NCBI RefSeq assembly: GCF_000337555.1
Contig: NZ_AOIO01000040.1
Location: 155,774-219,773, forward strand
DNA length: 64,000 bases
Source of the DNA: Natrialba asiatica DSM 12278
GTDB lineage: Archaea; Halobacteriota; Halobacteria; Halobacteriales; Natrialbaceae
Reading direction: 5' to 3'
Each line of letters starts with the position of its first letter. Positions within the stretch are counted from its first letter, which is position 1. The notes under the pieces were generated by a model, which was given only the letters and a program-made list of their open reading frames with translations, was not told the origin of the DNA and made no database searches. Positions 1 to 7,769 of the stretch are shown piece after piece. The position numbers were made by a program, and so were the translations under genes.

Positions 1-81
1 GAACTCGACGGAGAAGCAGATGGCGGCGAGTTCACATCGATCCGCACTATTAAGTCGATCCCGGAAGTTGTTCACGCCAGT

Positions 82-660
82 ATGGATTACACGCTCGAGA
101 TCGAGGAGACACCCACCACGGTACCGGGTGGGACAGGCATTCTCTTGCTCCATCCAAGTACCGGCGAAACCGACCGCATCGACACCGATTTTCTCAAAAC
201 CGATACGGATCATTTCCTCGTCGTCTCCACTCGAACAACTGCCCGCGAGGCCAAACAGAAACTCGAGTACTACGATGTCGACGAAGACCGCGCCGAAATC
301 CTCGACACCCTCAGCATCGAACACGGCTATTCGCGCCGCCAGAGCGACAGCGTCCACTACGTCGCTGCCCCCGACGACGTCGACGGCATCGTCGACCATA
401 TCGACGGTTTTCTCGACGCCCACGACGGCAAACTCAGAATCAGCTTCGACTCCGTCACCGAACTCGCCTACTACGCCGGCGACGAAGAGGCACTCGACGC
501 CGTCGACCGCATCCTCGAACTCCTCGCAGCGTACGACGCCGTCGGCCTCTTTCACGTCTCCGAAGACCCCCACGATCCCGAACTCGTCGAGCGATTCCGG
601 GAGCGCTTCGATGGCGTGATCGACCTCGACGAGGACGGAAGCATCGACGTCGATTTCTGA
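82..660 (+). CDS. Haloarchaeal conserved protein, DUF7090-like
   Basis: This 192-residue acidic protein has no signal peptide or membrane segment. It resembles a haloarchaeal family (probably DUF7090) found beside replication-origin genes and distantly like RecA-fold signalling proteins. Its N-terminal stretch TTVPGGTGILLLHPSTG looks like a degenerate nucleotide-binding loop without a proper Walker lysine. The frame stays open upstream to base 1 but has no start codon there. A TATA-like TATTAAG near base 48 sits about 30 bases before the ATG, which favours a leaderless start at 82. Its function is unknown. It is transcribed toward, and convergent with, the gene ending at 726. Confidence 0.8.
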   Translation: MDYTLEIEETPTTVPGGTGILLLHPSTGETDRIDTDFLKTDTDHFLVVSTRTTAREAKQKLEYYDVDEDRAEILDTLSIEHGYSRRQSDSVHYVAAPDDVDGIVDHIDGFLDAHDGKLRISFDSVTELAYYAGDEEALDAVDRILELLAAYDAVGLFHVSEDPHDPELVERFRERFDGVIDLDEDGSIDVDF

Positions 661-725
661 CGACGACCGCGGTGAGTTCCTGAAACGCACACGTATTTCT
701 CCACCCGAAACTCGGGGCGTCGTTC

Positions 726-1514
726 TCACTCCGCAAGCGCATCGAACGTCTTCTCCGCCCAGCTGATCGCGTACTCGGGCCCGTGATGACGGTACGCGTC
801 CGTATCGAGCGCCCCGAACGGTGCCGGTAACTCGATTGCGTGTTTGATCGCCGCACACGCGAGTTCAGTCGCGTCCGCAAAGTCCGTGTCACCGCGTGCG
901 ACCGCCCGCGACAATTCCGCAACGCGGTCTTCGAGCCTCGTTCCCGCGTCCTGCCAGGAATCGCCGAGGACTGTGCGGTCGGCCTGGTCGTGCCACGTCG
1001 CGAACGTCTCGCGCGTCTGCAGCCCCAGCCAGCCGTCGTACAGCGCCGCAGCGATCTGGTAGGTGCTGTTGGGCCCGCGCTCGACCGCCCGGTCGAGGTC
1101 CACGTACCGCTCCTCGAAGAACCCGAGGAAGTGTTCGGGAGTCTCGAGTCCCAGTTCGACGAACGCCTCCGCGAGCAGGAACTCGATGAACGGCTGCGGC
1201 GACCCCTCGACGCGCGGTTTGACGAGCACGATCGCCGGATCGGTCTGGCGCGTCCAGACGACGCTACCGTCGCCCGGCATCCCGATCGTCAGATCTGAAC
1301 TCGCGTAGCGAGCGAGCAGCGTCGGGGCATCCGCAGGGAGCCACGTGTCGGGATAGCTCACCGGGTCGAGTCCGTCGACGAGTAGTCCGAGGTCTTCCGC
1401 CTGCGCGGGCGGCAGCGTCTCGAAGTCACGCTCACAGTCAACAACGAGTGCATCCGGAGCGTGTTCGTCCCGAACGGCCTCGACCGGGGGTGAGAGGTCG
1501 CGGGTCTCGAACAT
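726..1514 (-). CDS. Haloarchaeal conserved protein, DUF7089-like
   Basis: This 262-residue soluble acidic protein has no catalytic motif I recognise. It appears to be all-alpha in its C-terminal half. It matches a haloarchaea-only family (probably DUF7089) that is repeatedly found next to the oap genes and orc1. Its ATG overlaps the stop of the 29-residue membrane peptide as ATGA, so translation is probably coupled and both belong to the oap operon. The function is unknown. Conservation of the neighbourhood hints at an origin-linked role, but that is inference. Confidence 0.8.
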   Translation of the reverse strand: MFETRDLSPPVEAVRDEHAPDALVVDCERDFETLPPAQAEDLGLLVDGLDPVSYPDTWLPADAPTLLARYASSDLTIGMPGDGSVVWTRQTDPAIVLVKPRVEGSPQPFIEFLLAEAFVELGLETPEHFLGFFEERYVDLDRAVERGPNSTYQIAAALYDGWLGLQTRETFATWHDQADRTVLGDSWQDAGTRLEDRVAELSRAVARGDTDFADATELACAAIKHAIELPAPFGALDTDAYRHHGPEYAISWAEKTFDALAE

Positions 1515-1603
1515 CAGGCAAAGACGCTCTGGAAGACCAGCAGGATCGACAGCAGCGCCGATACACCGACCGTTGCGACGACAATCTTGGTTGCAGTGCT
1601 CAT
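1514..1603 (-). CDS. 29-residue single-span membrane peptide
   Basis: The frame is open further upstream (68 residues from 1720), but that N-terminal part is arginine-rich and non-acidic. The internal ATG at 1601-1603 gives a clean peptide, MSTATKIVVATVGVSALLS followed by hydrophobic residues, forming one transmembrane helix. Its TGA overlaps the ATG of the next gene (ATGA), which supports a real translated cistron. It lies between oapC and the DUF7089-like gene on the same strand. Such tiny one-helix proteins are common in haloarchaea; no function can be assigned. Confidence 0.6.
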   Translation of the reverse strand: MSTATKIVVATVGVSALLSILLVFQSVFA

Positions 1604-1716
1604 GGTCCGAACCTGTCGCCCGTCTCGCTTAAATCCATCTGTCCCGGCCGAACGGTCCGCGGTACGCGGTCTGCGATTCACGACGACGTGATCATGGCTA
1701 CGGGAGAAAACAGCCG

Positions 1717-2826
1717 TCACTCGCCCTCATCGCGCCACGAATCCGGAACGTCAATCACGTATCGACCGTCCTCCTGCAACGAAATGATGTACTCCTCCCG
1801 GTTGTACAACTCCATTAGATTGAGTTCGTACTGCCCGGGCTGGACGATCTTGATACTCTCGAACTGCTTGTTGAGTTCTTCCCGCAGTTCCTCCATCGAC
1901 GGGGTCTCTCCCGTCGGTTCACTGACGACACGTCCGTGACCCGGTGACCCTTCGGCAGCCGCCTGTGCATCGCCGGAAGGCGAATCTGTCGCGGGAGCCG
2001 AACCCGGTCCCGGTCCCGGACCCGAACCCGATGCCGGCGGCGATGTCGAATCGCTGGGCGAAGACGGGGACGGATCCGATTCGGACGGCGCTGTCGACCC
2101 GGTCGGCAACTCGTCCGTCGCAACCACCTCGCTCCTGGCGTCCGACTGCGCCGTATTCTCGCTGTCCGCCATCGTCACCCGACTCGGACCTGCACTCGAA
2201 GTTGAACTCGAACCCGAACTCGTCTCCGTGTCTGCAGCCGCGGCCGAACGCGACTTCACATCCGAGCTCGAACTCGAGCTCGAACTCGAACTCGAGTCCG
2301 ATTCATCACCGCGCTCGCCCTCCGGACCCGTCGATCGGTCTTCAGGACGGCGAGCAGTATCGGGCCACTCCTCGAACGACCCGAGTTCACCCGACTCCGC
2401 TGTCTCCGCCGTCTCCGCTGACGAGTTCCCATCTGAACTCGCATCTGCAGCCGCTGTCTCGGATGCGGAAGGAGAGGAAGAGGAGGACCCGGTAGACGGC
2501 CACGCCGGCGACTCGTCGACCGACGCATCCGCTTCGTCTCTCGAAACCCAATCACGGACGGTTTCTGCGGCGCGAGAGGTCATTCCGCTGGAATCGGATT
2601 CTGATTCCACCCCCGATTTCGACGCCGACTTCGACTCCGATCCCGTCTTCACAGAGTCGGATGGCTGCTCCGCCGCCGAGTTCCGGCCGGCGCTCGAATC
2701 CGCGGACCCCATCGCCGACGACGGCGTAAACTGAAACTTGTTCCCGTTGCAGTCGGGACAACCCGAGAGCATCTCCTTGGAGCCATCGGGAAACGTCCGA
2801 CCGCAGTTTGTGCATTCGTGTGGCAT
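1717..2826 (-). CDS. oapC: Origin-associated zinc-ribbon protein OapC
   Basis: The 369-residue protein starts with a zinc ribbon (CTNCGRTF, then CPDCNGNKF, residues 4-25) and ends with a conserved domain of about 70 residues (TPSMEELREELNKQFESI onward, ending WRDEGE). These two parts define the OapC/ArvC family encoded beside haloarchaeal origins with OapA and OapB. Between them lie roughly 260 residues of low-complexity Ser/Asp/Glu/Pro sequence, including an 11-serine run, making the protein much longer than its folded parts require. It follows oapB by 6 bases, so the genes are co-transcribed. The molecular role is not established. DNA or nucleoprotein binding through the zinc ribbon is an inference. 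Confidence 0.85.
   Translation of the reverse strand: MPHECTNCGRTFPDGSKEMLSGCPDCNGNKFQFTPSSAMGSADSSAGRNSAAEQPSDSVKTGSESKSASKSGVESESDSSGMTSRAAETVRDWVSRDEADASVDESPAWPSTGSSSSSPSASETAAADASSDGNSSAETAETAESGELGSFEEWPDTARRPEDRSTGPEGERGDESDSSSSSSSSSSSDVKSRSAAAADTETSSGSSSTSSAGPSRVTMADSENTAQSDARSEVVATDELPTGSTAPSESDPSPSSPSDSTSPPASGSGPGPGPGSAPATDSPSGDAQAAAEGSPGHGRVVSEPTGETPSMEELREELNKQFESIKIVQPGQYELNLMELYNREEYIISLQEDGRYVIDVPDSWRDEGE
2262..2298 (-). repeat. Hexanucleotide repeat coding poly-serine in oapC
   Basis: Here the oapC coding strand alternates TCG with AGT or AGC, giving an imperfect (TCGAGY)n hexamer run that encodes consecutive serines. The repeat contains overlapping CTCGAG palindromes. It is in the disordered linker, so length changes by slippage in units of 6 bp would keep the frame. 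Confidence 0.7.
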
Positions 2827-2832
2827 GAGTTT

Positions 2833-3240
2833 CTAATCACGGGAGACGAGCGCGCTGATCAGCGTTTCGTCCTTGTGTAGGGTCTCGATCTGGTTTGCCG
2901 GTCCGATTACCGTCAACTTCGTCTCCGACTCGTTGTTACCCATGATCCGGCCGAGCAACGACGAATCGCGCGTCTCCGATTTCGGATACGTCTCGATCTC
3001 GATTCCGTTGAACTCGTCCGGGCTGATTTCCGACATCGTCACCTCGATGAGGCGACTCTCCTCGTCGGGCGTCAACCCTTCTTCCAGGATAACGATGTTG
3101 CCATCGTGAACGCCATCGAGGATCATCCGAATCTTCTCCATCGTCGCCATATTGTCCATTCGCTCGCCGCTGATGAGATCGATCTGGACACCGTCAGAGT
3201 CCGGGGAGTCCGAGTCGTCCGCGTTAGTAGCCTCTGGCAT
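2833..3240 (-). CDS. oapB: Origin-associated protein OapB (DUF2073)
   Basis: This 135-residue protein matches the DUF2073 (OapB/ArvB) family. After a short acidic N-terminus it has the conserved core VQIDLISGERMDNMATMEKI, then an alpha/beta domain ending in TKLTVIGPANQIETLHKDE. It lies 6 bases after oapA and 6 bases before oapC, so the three form one tight operon transcribed away from the origin. In euryarchaea the gene commonly accompanies the Era-like GTPase, implying a functional pair. Its biochemical activity is not known to me. Confidence 0.88.
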   Translation of the reverse strand: MPEATNADDSDSPDSDGVQIDLISGERMDNMATMEKIRMILDGVHDGNIVILEEGLTPDEESRLIEVTMSEISPDEFNGIEIETYPKSETRDSSLLGRIMGNNESETKLTVIGPANQIETLHKDETLISALVSRD

Positions 3241-3246
3241 AGGCGA

Positions 3247-3885
3247 TCACCCGAAGTACTCCGCGATCGAGTCGTACACTTCGTCCATGTTGTCGCCTTC
3301 CTTTGCCGACAGCGGGATCGTCTTGTGCTGTGGGAAGGCGTCTTCGATCCGTTTGATGCTCGACTCGTCGAGATCGATCTTGTTCGCGAAGATGAGCACC
3401 GGCAGATCGCGAGATTCGATGATACCAATCAACATTGTGTTGACCTGGGTGATCGGATCCTCCGCGCTATCGAGCACGTAGATGACGCCGTCGACGTCCT
3501 CTCGAAGCCAATGCATCGCCTCGGCGACGCCTTCGGTCGCCTCTCGCGAACGGCGGATGGCATCGTCTTCTTCCATCTCGTCGGTAAACTCCTCGTAATC
3601 GACCTTCGTCGTCACACCGGGCGTGTCGACGATATCGATTGTCACCGTCTTGCCGTCGCGTTCGATCTCGACGTTTTCTTTCCTTCGCGCGCGCCGCGTT
3701 TCGTGTGGAACGTGGCTTTCGGTCCCGATCGCATCGCCAGTCCAGTCGCGGGCGATTCGATTCGCGAGCGTCGTCTTTCCAGCGTTCGGCGGACCATAGA
3801 TACCGATTCGTTTGGGTTCCTGTTCGGAGAACAGGCGGTCCGTAACCCGAGAGATACTATCTTTGAGTTCTGTGAACAGTCCCAT
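3247..3885 (-). CDS. oapA: Era-like GTP-binding protein OapA
   Basis: The call is a 212-residue P-loop GTPase. Motifs in order are G1 GPPNAGKTT (about residue 31), a switch region containing ETRRARRKENVEI, G3 DTPG (DIVDTPGVTTK), G4 NKID (IFANKIDLDES) and G5 (LSAKEG). This is an Era-like family in which the GTPase stands alone, without a KH RNA-binding domain. The frame is open to 3942, but that extension is basic and Cys-containing; the ATG at 3883-3885 gives the family-typical MGLFTELKDSISRV. It is the first gene of the leftward oap operon and is transcribed out of the origin spacer. Its role near the origin is inferred from conserved position only. Confidence 0.88.
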   Translation of the reverse strand: MGLFTELKDSISRVTDRLFSEQEPKRIGIYGPPNAGKTTLANRIARDWTGDAIGTESHVPHETRRARRKENVEIERDGKTVTIDIVDTPGVTTKVDYEEFTDEMEEDDAIRRSREATEGVAEAMHWLREDVDGVIYVLDSAEDPITQVNTMLIGIIESRDLPVLIFANKIDLDESSIKRIEDAFPQHKTIPLSAKEGDNMDEVYDSIAEYFG

Positions 3886-4232
3886 CTGTAGGGCCCTCCA
3901 GCACCGCGGGGTGCATCTGCGCGTACTACTGACTGAACTCACTTAAGCCTACGTCAAACGTATTGAGATTCAGACAACACAGAACGGATATCTATCATGT
4001 TCGACATGGATAATCCGTGGGCGGCTGATCAACGGCCCCGGTCAAAAACGAACCCCGGGTGGGACAGTCAGTAGAAGTACGATACACACACACGTGGTGT
4101 ATGATACCAACATTTATACACGAGACATCATTACGAGTTCGGATCCGAATCTGACAGCGGTGAAAAGGGATGCACGATTGTGTATTATGAGGTGGTATAG
4201 GATGTTTTACACCCTCAAATATGATGGACTGT

Positions 4233-4264
4233 CCCCTCCCCCACCCCTCCGTTTCAACTGGAGA
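4233..4264 (-). promoter_or_regulatory. Origin recognition box, left, with long G-run
   Basis: Read on the minus strand, it begins TCTCCAGTTGAAAC, continues GGAGGGG, and then has further G-rich sequence. This is the haloarchaeal ORB layout, a partly dyadic core followed by a G-string, bound by Orc1/Cdc6. The G-run points left, away from the A+T-rich centre. Confidence 0.85.
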
Positions 4265-4307
4265 GTTCCGAGAGAAGACGGCGATCTCGATAGCTGAGAG
4301 CGAAGAG

Positions 4308-4330
4308 AGGCCTTCGTTTCACCTCGAACG
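4308..4330 (-). promoter_or_regulatory. Weak ORB-like element lacking G-run
   Basis: On the minus strand the core GGTGAAACGAAGG matches the ORB core, but the following bases are CCTC instead of a G-string. It lies inside the origin, in the same orientation as the left strong box. It may be a low-affinity site. Confidence 0.45.
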
Positions 4331-4376
4331 ATAGTTTGAGCCGATCTTCGTGCGGAATAGCCGGAAACTGACTACT

Positions 4377-4533
4377 CTAGTAACAGAGAATGGTTCTCTA
4401 GTAGAGCAGGCCACTAGAGAACAGCAGTCTAGTTACATCTAGTAATATCCTCAGACTCCCTAGTAAAATGAAACTAGCTGCTAGTGGTACGGACCGTATT
4501 TCTCACCCACCAACATAAATCCCTGCCCTCTAG
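4377..4533. repeat. Cluster of nine CTAG tetranucleotides in oriC
   Basis: CTAG starts at 4377, 4398, 4414, 4429, 4439, 4460, 4474, 4481 and 4530. Most are extended to CTAGT or its complement. CTAG is usually scarce in haloarchaeal DNA and is the target of a widespread orphan methyltransferase, so nine copies in 157 bases between ORBs is a strong local enrichment. Confidence 0.85.
4393..4422. repeat. Perfect 10-bp inverted repeat in oriC core
   Basis: The arms GTTCTCTAGT (4393-4402) and ACTAGAGAAC (4413-4422) are perfectly complementary and separated by 10 bases. Each arm contains one CTAG. The repeat could extrude as a hairpin on unwinding or bind a dimeric protein. Confidence 0.8.
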
Positions 4534-4565
4534 ATAACCCCCTCCCCACCCCACCCGTTGTAACA

Positions 4566-4596
4566 GTTCCACTTGAAACGAAGGGGTGGGGGGGGG
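4566..4596 (+). promoter_or_regulatory. Origin recognition box, right, with long G-run
   Basis: The element reads GTTCCACTTGAAACGAAGGG and then runs into a stretch made almost wholly of G. It is the mirror partner of the box at 4233-4264. The two G-runs face outward, and the A+T-richer, CTAG-rich segment lies between them. Confidence 0.87.
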
Positions 4597-4759
4597 ATCG
4601 GTCCGAGTGATAACTCACAACTCACCGTTCGACGCTGTCCGGATCATTGCTTCCATCACCACTATCACGCTACTGGCAATGACATCCACCGACAACTCAC
4701 GATCTCCAGCGAATCAGTTACAACTCCCTCGTTCGACCGCCTCCTCTCCCGAGTACGGT

Positions 4760-4775
4760 TGAACTCGAGTTCAAT
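4760..4775. promoter_or_regulatory. 16-bp perfect palindrome upstream of orc1
   Basis: TTGAACTCGAGTTCAA is a perfect palindrome in the origin-proximal leader, about 260 bases before the orc1 start. It has the form of a dimeric repressor operator. No cognate protein can be named. Confidence 0.4.
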
Positions 4776-5000
4776 CGGAGTTCACCGGCCGGTTAGAAGC
4801 GGTATGCCGAGCCGAACGGCCCCTCACCCGTTCCAGGCTTTGGACTCATCACCATCCGTGAACTGAAGGGAAGAATTTAATATCACGCTCTTCCTCTGTT
4901 TCGTTTGCATCAACTGGATCCGAATCGGGATACTGAAACAGTAGACTAGCCGCTCTGGCTCGTCTATCCTACGAAATCTTCGCTGTCGGGTTCGGATCTG

Positions 5001-5020
5001 CACCCGAAACGAGGGGGTAC
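5001..5020 (+). promoter_or_regulatory. ORB directly upstream of orc1 start
   Basis: CACCCGAAACGAGGGGGTAC has the ORB core and a G-run, and shares GAAACGARGGGGTAC with the site beside tRNA-Gln. It ends 11 bases before the orc1 ATG. Orc1 bound here could repress its own expression. Confidence 0.7.
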
Positions 5021-5031
5021 GTGTACGACGA

Positions 5032-7023
5032 ATGTCAGACGACGAAATGGACCGAACGAGTTCGGAGACAGTTACAGAGCGGGATGGAACCGAGAACGAC
5101 GAGTCCGCATCCAATTCGGGTTCTCATGCCGATATCGATACCGATACCGCGTCCGAGGCCGATGCTGATCCCGATATCGATCCACACGCCGAATCCGACT
5201 CCGCGGTCGATTCCGATCCCGCTTCCACTGCTGCTTCGGACCGGCGCGAGAGTCCGAGAACAAACGGAGAGCACTCAGACGTTGGTTCCGAGCACGGCCA
5301 GCGCTCACCGTCTGCGGATGCAGAAACACGCACGCAGGCACAATCACAGTCACAATCATCGCCACAGTCACGACCGGATACCACCGAACCCGATCGAACG
5401 CACGGATTTTCTAACTTGCCGGACACCGAACTCGGGGACGGCGAAGACGAGGGCGATTCGAACCAAGGGCTGTTCGACGATCTACTGAGTGGTGAACCCA
5501 TCTTCGAGAACAAAGAGGTTCTGCGGCCGTCCTACACGCCCCACGAACTCCCGCATCGAAGCGACCAGATCAACAAGATGGCGACGATTCTGGTCGCCGC
5601 ACTTCGCGGGGAAACGCCGTCGAACATCCTCATATACGGCAAAACCGGGACAGGCAAGACCGCAAGCGCGAAATTCGTCAGCAAAGAACTCGAGAGCACG
5701 TCCCAGAAGTACAGCGTGCCCTGTGATGTCGAGTACATCAACTGCGAGGTAACCGACACGCAGTATCGAGTTCTCGCCCAGCTCGCGAACAAGTTCATCG
5801 AAAAGAACAAAGCTCGGATCGACGACCGGATCGATTCACTCGATGCGTTGCTCGATCGTATCGAGGCGTACGAGAACGATGAACAGACCTCTATTTCAAA
5901 TCGAACTAATTCTTCTGAAGCAGCCCCGCCCAGTGGGGATACTGGGTCACGTCCAGGTGAAGGAACGGGGTACGATTCGACGAATGATCCGGCGACGGAT
6001 TCGATTGCTGGCTCGGCCTCTACAGCGGACGATCACCAGCCCCAGTCCACTGCCCACCCCCTCAATGGAACCGAATTCGACTCGGTCGACGCGGTCGAAA
6101 CACGGATCGAATCCCTGGAAGCGGACAAGGAATCCTTCGAAGAGGTCCCGATGACTGGCTGGCCGACAGACCGCGTCTACAGCGTCTTTTTCGACGCCGT
6201 CGACTACGACGAACGGGTCGTCGTCATCATGCTAGACGAGATCGACAAACTCGTCGAGAAAAGCGGTGACGATACCCTGTATAACCTCTCTCGGATGAAC
6301 TCCGAACTCGAGAACTCACGCGTTTCGATCATCGGCATTTCGAACGACCTCAAGTTCACGGACTTTCTCGATCCGCGCGTCAAATCCTCGCTCGGCGAGG
6401 AAGAGATCGTCTTTCCGCCCTACGACGCAAACCAGTTGCGAGACATCCTCCAGCACCGCTCCGAGGTCGCGTTCAAGGACAATGCGCTCTCTTCGGACGT
6501 GATTCCGCTGTGTGCCGCCTTCGCTGCACAGGAACACGGGGATGCCCGCCGCGCCCTCGACTTGCTCCGGACCGCCGGTGAACTCGCAGAGCGCGCCCAG
6601 GCGGAGACGGTCGTCGAAGAACACGTCCGCAAGGCCCAGGACAAAATCGAACTCGACCGCGTCGTCGAGGTCGTGCGCACGTTACCGACGCAGAGCAAAC
6701 TCGTCCTCTTTTCGATCATTCTGCTCGAGAAAAACGGCGTTCACAGCATCAACACGGGCGAGGTGTTCAACATCTACAAGCGCCTCTGCGAGGAGATCGA
6801 CGCCGACGTGCTCACCCAACGGCGGGTGACCGATCTTATCAGTGAACTCGACATGCTCGGTATCGTCAATGCCGTCGTCGTCTCGAAGGGGCGATACGGG
6901 CGGACAAAGGAAATCAGTCTCTCGGTGCCGATCGACGAGACGGAAGCTGTCTTGCTCTCCGACTCCCGACTTTCCGACATCGACGACATTCAGCCGTTCG
7001 TTCAGGCGCGGTTCGAGAACTGA
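5032..7023 (+). CDS. orc1: Orc1/Cdc6 replication initiator
   Basis: This AAA+ ATPase recognises ORBs and loads the MCM helicase at the origin. Motifs seen are Walker A GKTGTGKT (about residues 203-210), Walker B VVIMLDEIDKL (about 400), sensor 1 IIGISND, sensor 2 GDARRALDLL, then a C-terminal winged-helix domain (from about 545). At 663 residues it is far longer than the usual 400 or so. There is an acidic low-complexity N-terminal extension of about 150 residues, and an insertion of about 60 Ser/Thr/Glu-rich residues (about 285-350) between the Walker motifs. It is transcribed out of the origin. The ORB ending 11 bases before the ATG suggests autoregulation. Confidence 0.95.
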   Translation: MSDDEMDRTSSETVTERDGTENDESASNSGSHADIDTDTASEADADPDIDPHAESDSAVDSDPASTAASDRRESPRTNGEHSDVGSEHGQRSPSADAETRTQAQSQSQSSPQSRPDTTEPDRTHGFSNLPDTELGDGEDEGDSNQGLFDDLLSGEPIFENKEVLRPSYTPHELPHRSDQINKMATILVAALRGETPSNILIYGKTGTGKTASAKFVSKELESTSQKYSVPCDVEYINCEVTDTQYRVLAQLANKFIEKNKARIDDRIDSLDALLDRIEAYENDEQTSISNRTNSSEAAPPSGDTGSRPGEGTGYDSTNDPATDSIAGSASTADDHQPQSTAHPLNGTEFDSVDAVETRIESLEADKESFEEVPMTGWPTDRVYSVFFDAVDYDERVVVIMLDEIDKLVEKSGDDTLYNLSRMNSELENSRVSIIGISNDLKFTDFLDPRVKSSLGEEEIVFPPYDANQLRDILQHRSEVAFKDNALSSDVIPLCAAFAAQEHGDARRALDLLRTAGELAERAQAETVVEEHVRKAQDKIELDRVVEVVRTLPTQSKLVLFSIILLEKNGVHSINTGEVFNIYKRLCEEIDADVLTQRRVTDLISELDMLGIVNAVVVSKGRYGRTKEISLSVPIDETEAVLLSDSRLSDIDDIQPFVQARFEN

Positions 7024-7106
7024 TAGCCTCCGGTCCGTCGACCGGTGGTTCTTGCTCGGATGTAACTGTCGAAGCATAGATACCGCTGGACTCGCTTCGA
7101 CAGCAT

Positions 7107-7670
7107 ATGCAACGACGAACGGTGCTTTCGATGGCCGGTGCAACCGGTGGGATGCTCGCGCTGAGCGGTTGTCTCTCGAATAGCGGACTGTTCGGATCGA
7201 ACGATCGGATCAATAAGAACGGCGAGATCACGATCACGGTCGACGGCGAGTCGTTCGAGACGAAATCGCAGTTCCAGTCTGAAAACGTCGACAACGAGTC
7301 CGCCGCCTTCCACCTCCACGAATCGAACGGCCGCTGGTACATGGAGGGCGAGGAACCGGTAACGGTTGCGGAAGGGATCGACTTGCTTCCCTCCTTCGAG
7401 TTCGAAACGGTATCCGGATCGCCCGTGGTGACAATCGAAGGGACGACGTACGATGCGGGCGAGTCGGGAACGGAGCTCACGTTTACTCTCGACGGGGAGG
7501 AGATCGATCCGACCGAGCACGAACCTGCCGATGGAGAGGAAATTATCGTCGAGATCACGACCGAGTCTGAGACCGAAACGGCGGACGACGATGCGGCAGC
7601 TGAAACGGATGCGGCGGACGAGTCTGGCTCTGCTAACGAAACGGGACCGACTTCGGACGGGGGCAACTGA
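7107..7670 (+). CDS. Tat-type lipoprotein of unknown function
   Basis: The 187-residue protein begins MQRRTVLSMAGATGG and has the lipobox LSGC (Cys 22), so it is probably exported by Tat and lipid-anchored outside the membrane. The mature part looks all-beta, with short strands such as ITITVDGESFE and PVVTIEGTTYD. It ends in about 40 residues of Glu/Asp/Thr/Ala low complexity. No enzymatic motif is visible. It lies 83 bases after orc1 on the same strand and convergent with the signal peptidase gene. Confidence 0.8.
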   Translation: MQRRTVLSMAGATGGMLALSGCLSNSGLFGSNDRINKNGEITITVDGESFETKSQFQSENVDNESAAFHLHESNGRWYMEGEEPVTVAEGIDLLPSFEFETVSGSPVVTIEGTTYDAGESGTELTFTLDGEEIDPTEHEPADGEEIIVEITTESETETADDDAAAETDAADESGSANETGPTSDGGN

Positions 7671-7769
7671 AAACCTAAAAAACTGAAAAGCAAAGCGGAC
7701 GGTCGACGTCCGGTCGCCTCGGAAGAACGAATCGAACTGCAGTCGGTAACGAGGGTTGTCGCCGCCGTT

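Larger units (their letters stand above)
3886..5031. other. Chromosomal replication origin (oriC) region
   Basis: A 1.1-kb gene-free spacer lies between divergent oapA and orc1/cdc6, the classic haloarchaeal oriC1 neighbourhood. It contains at least two strong origin recognition boxes with their G-runs facing outward (4233-4264 and 4566-4596), a weaker one (4308-4330) and one just before the orc1 start (5001-5020). The 300 bases between the two strong boxes are visibly richer in A+T than the surroundings and hold nine CTAG tetranucleotides and a perfect 10-bp inverted repeat. This central segment is the best candidate for the unwinding element. Small open frames here cross the ORBs and look non-coding. 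Confidence 0.88.

Noticed and set aside
4094..4297. 67-codon plus-strand frame in the origin spacer
   Set aside because: It runs through the left ORB and its G-run, has non-acidic composition and no family resemblance.
4573..4866. 97-codon plus-strand frame in the origin spacer
   Set aside because: It begins inside the right ORB; His/Arg/Ser-rich product unlike the local proteome.
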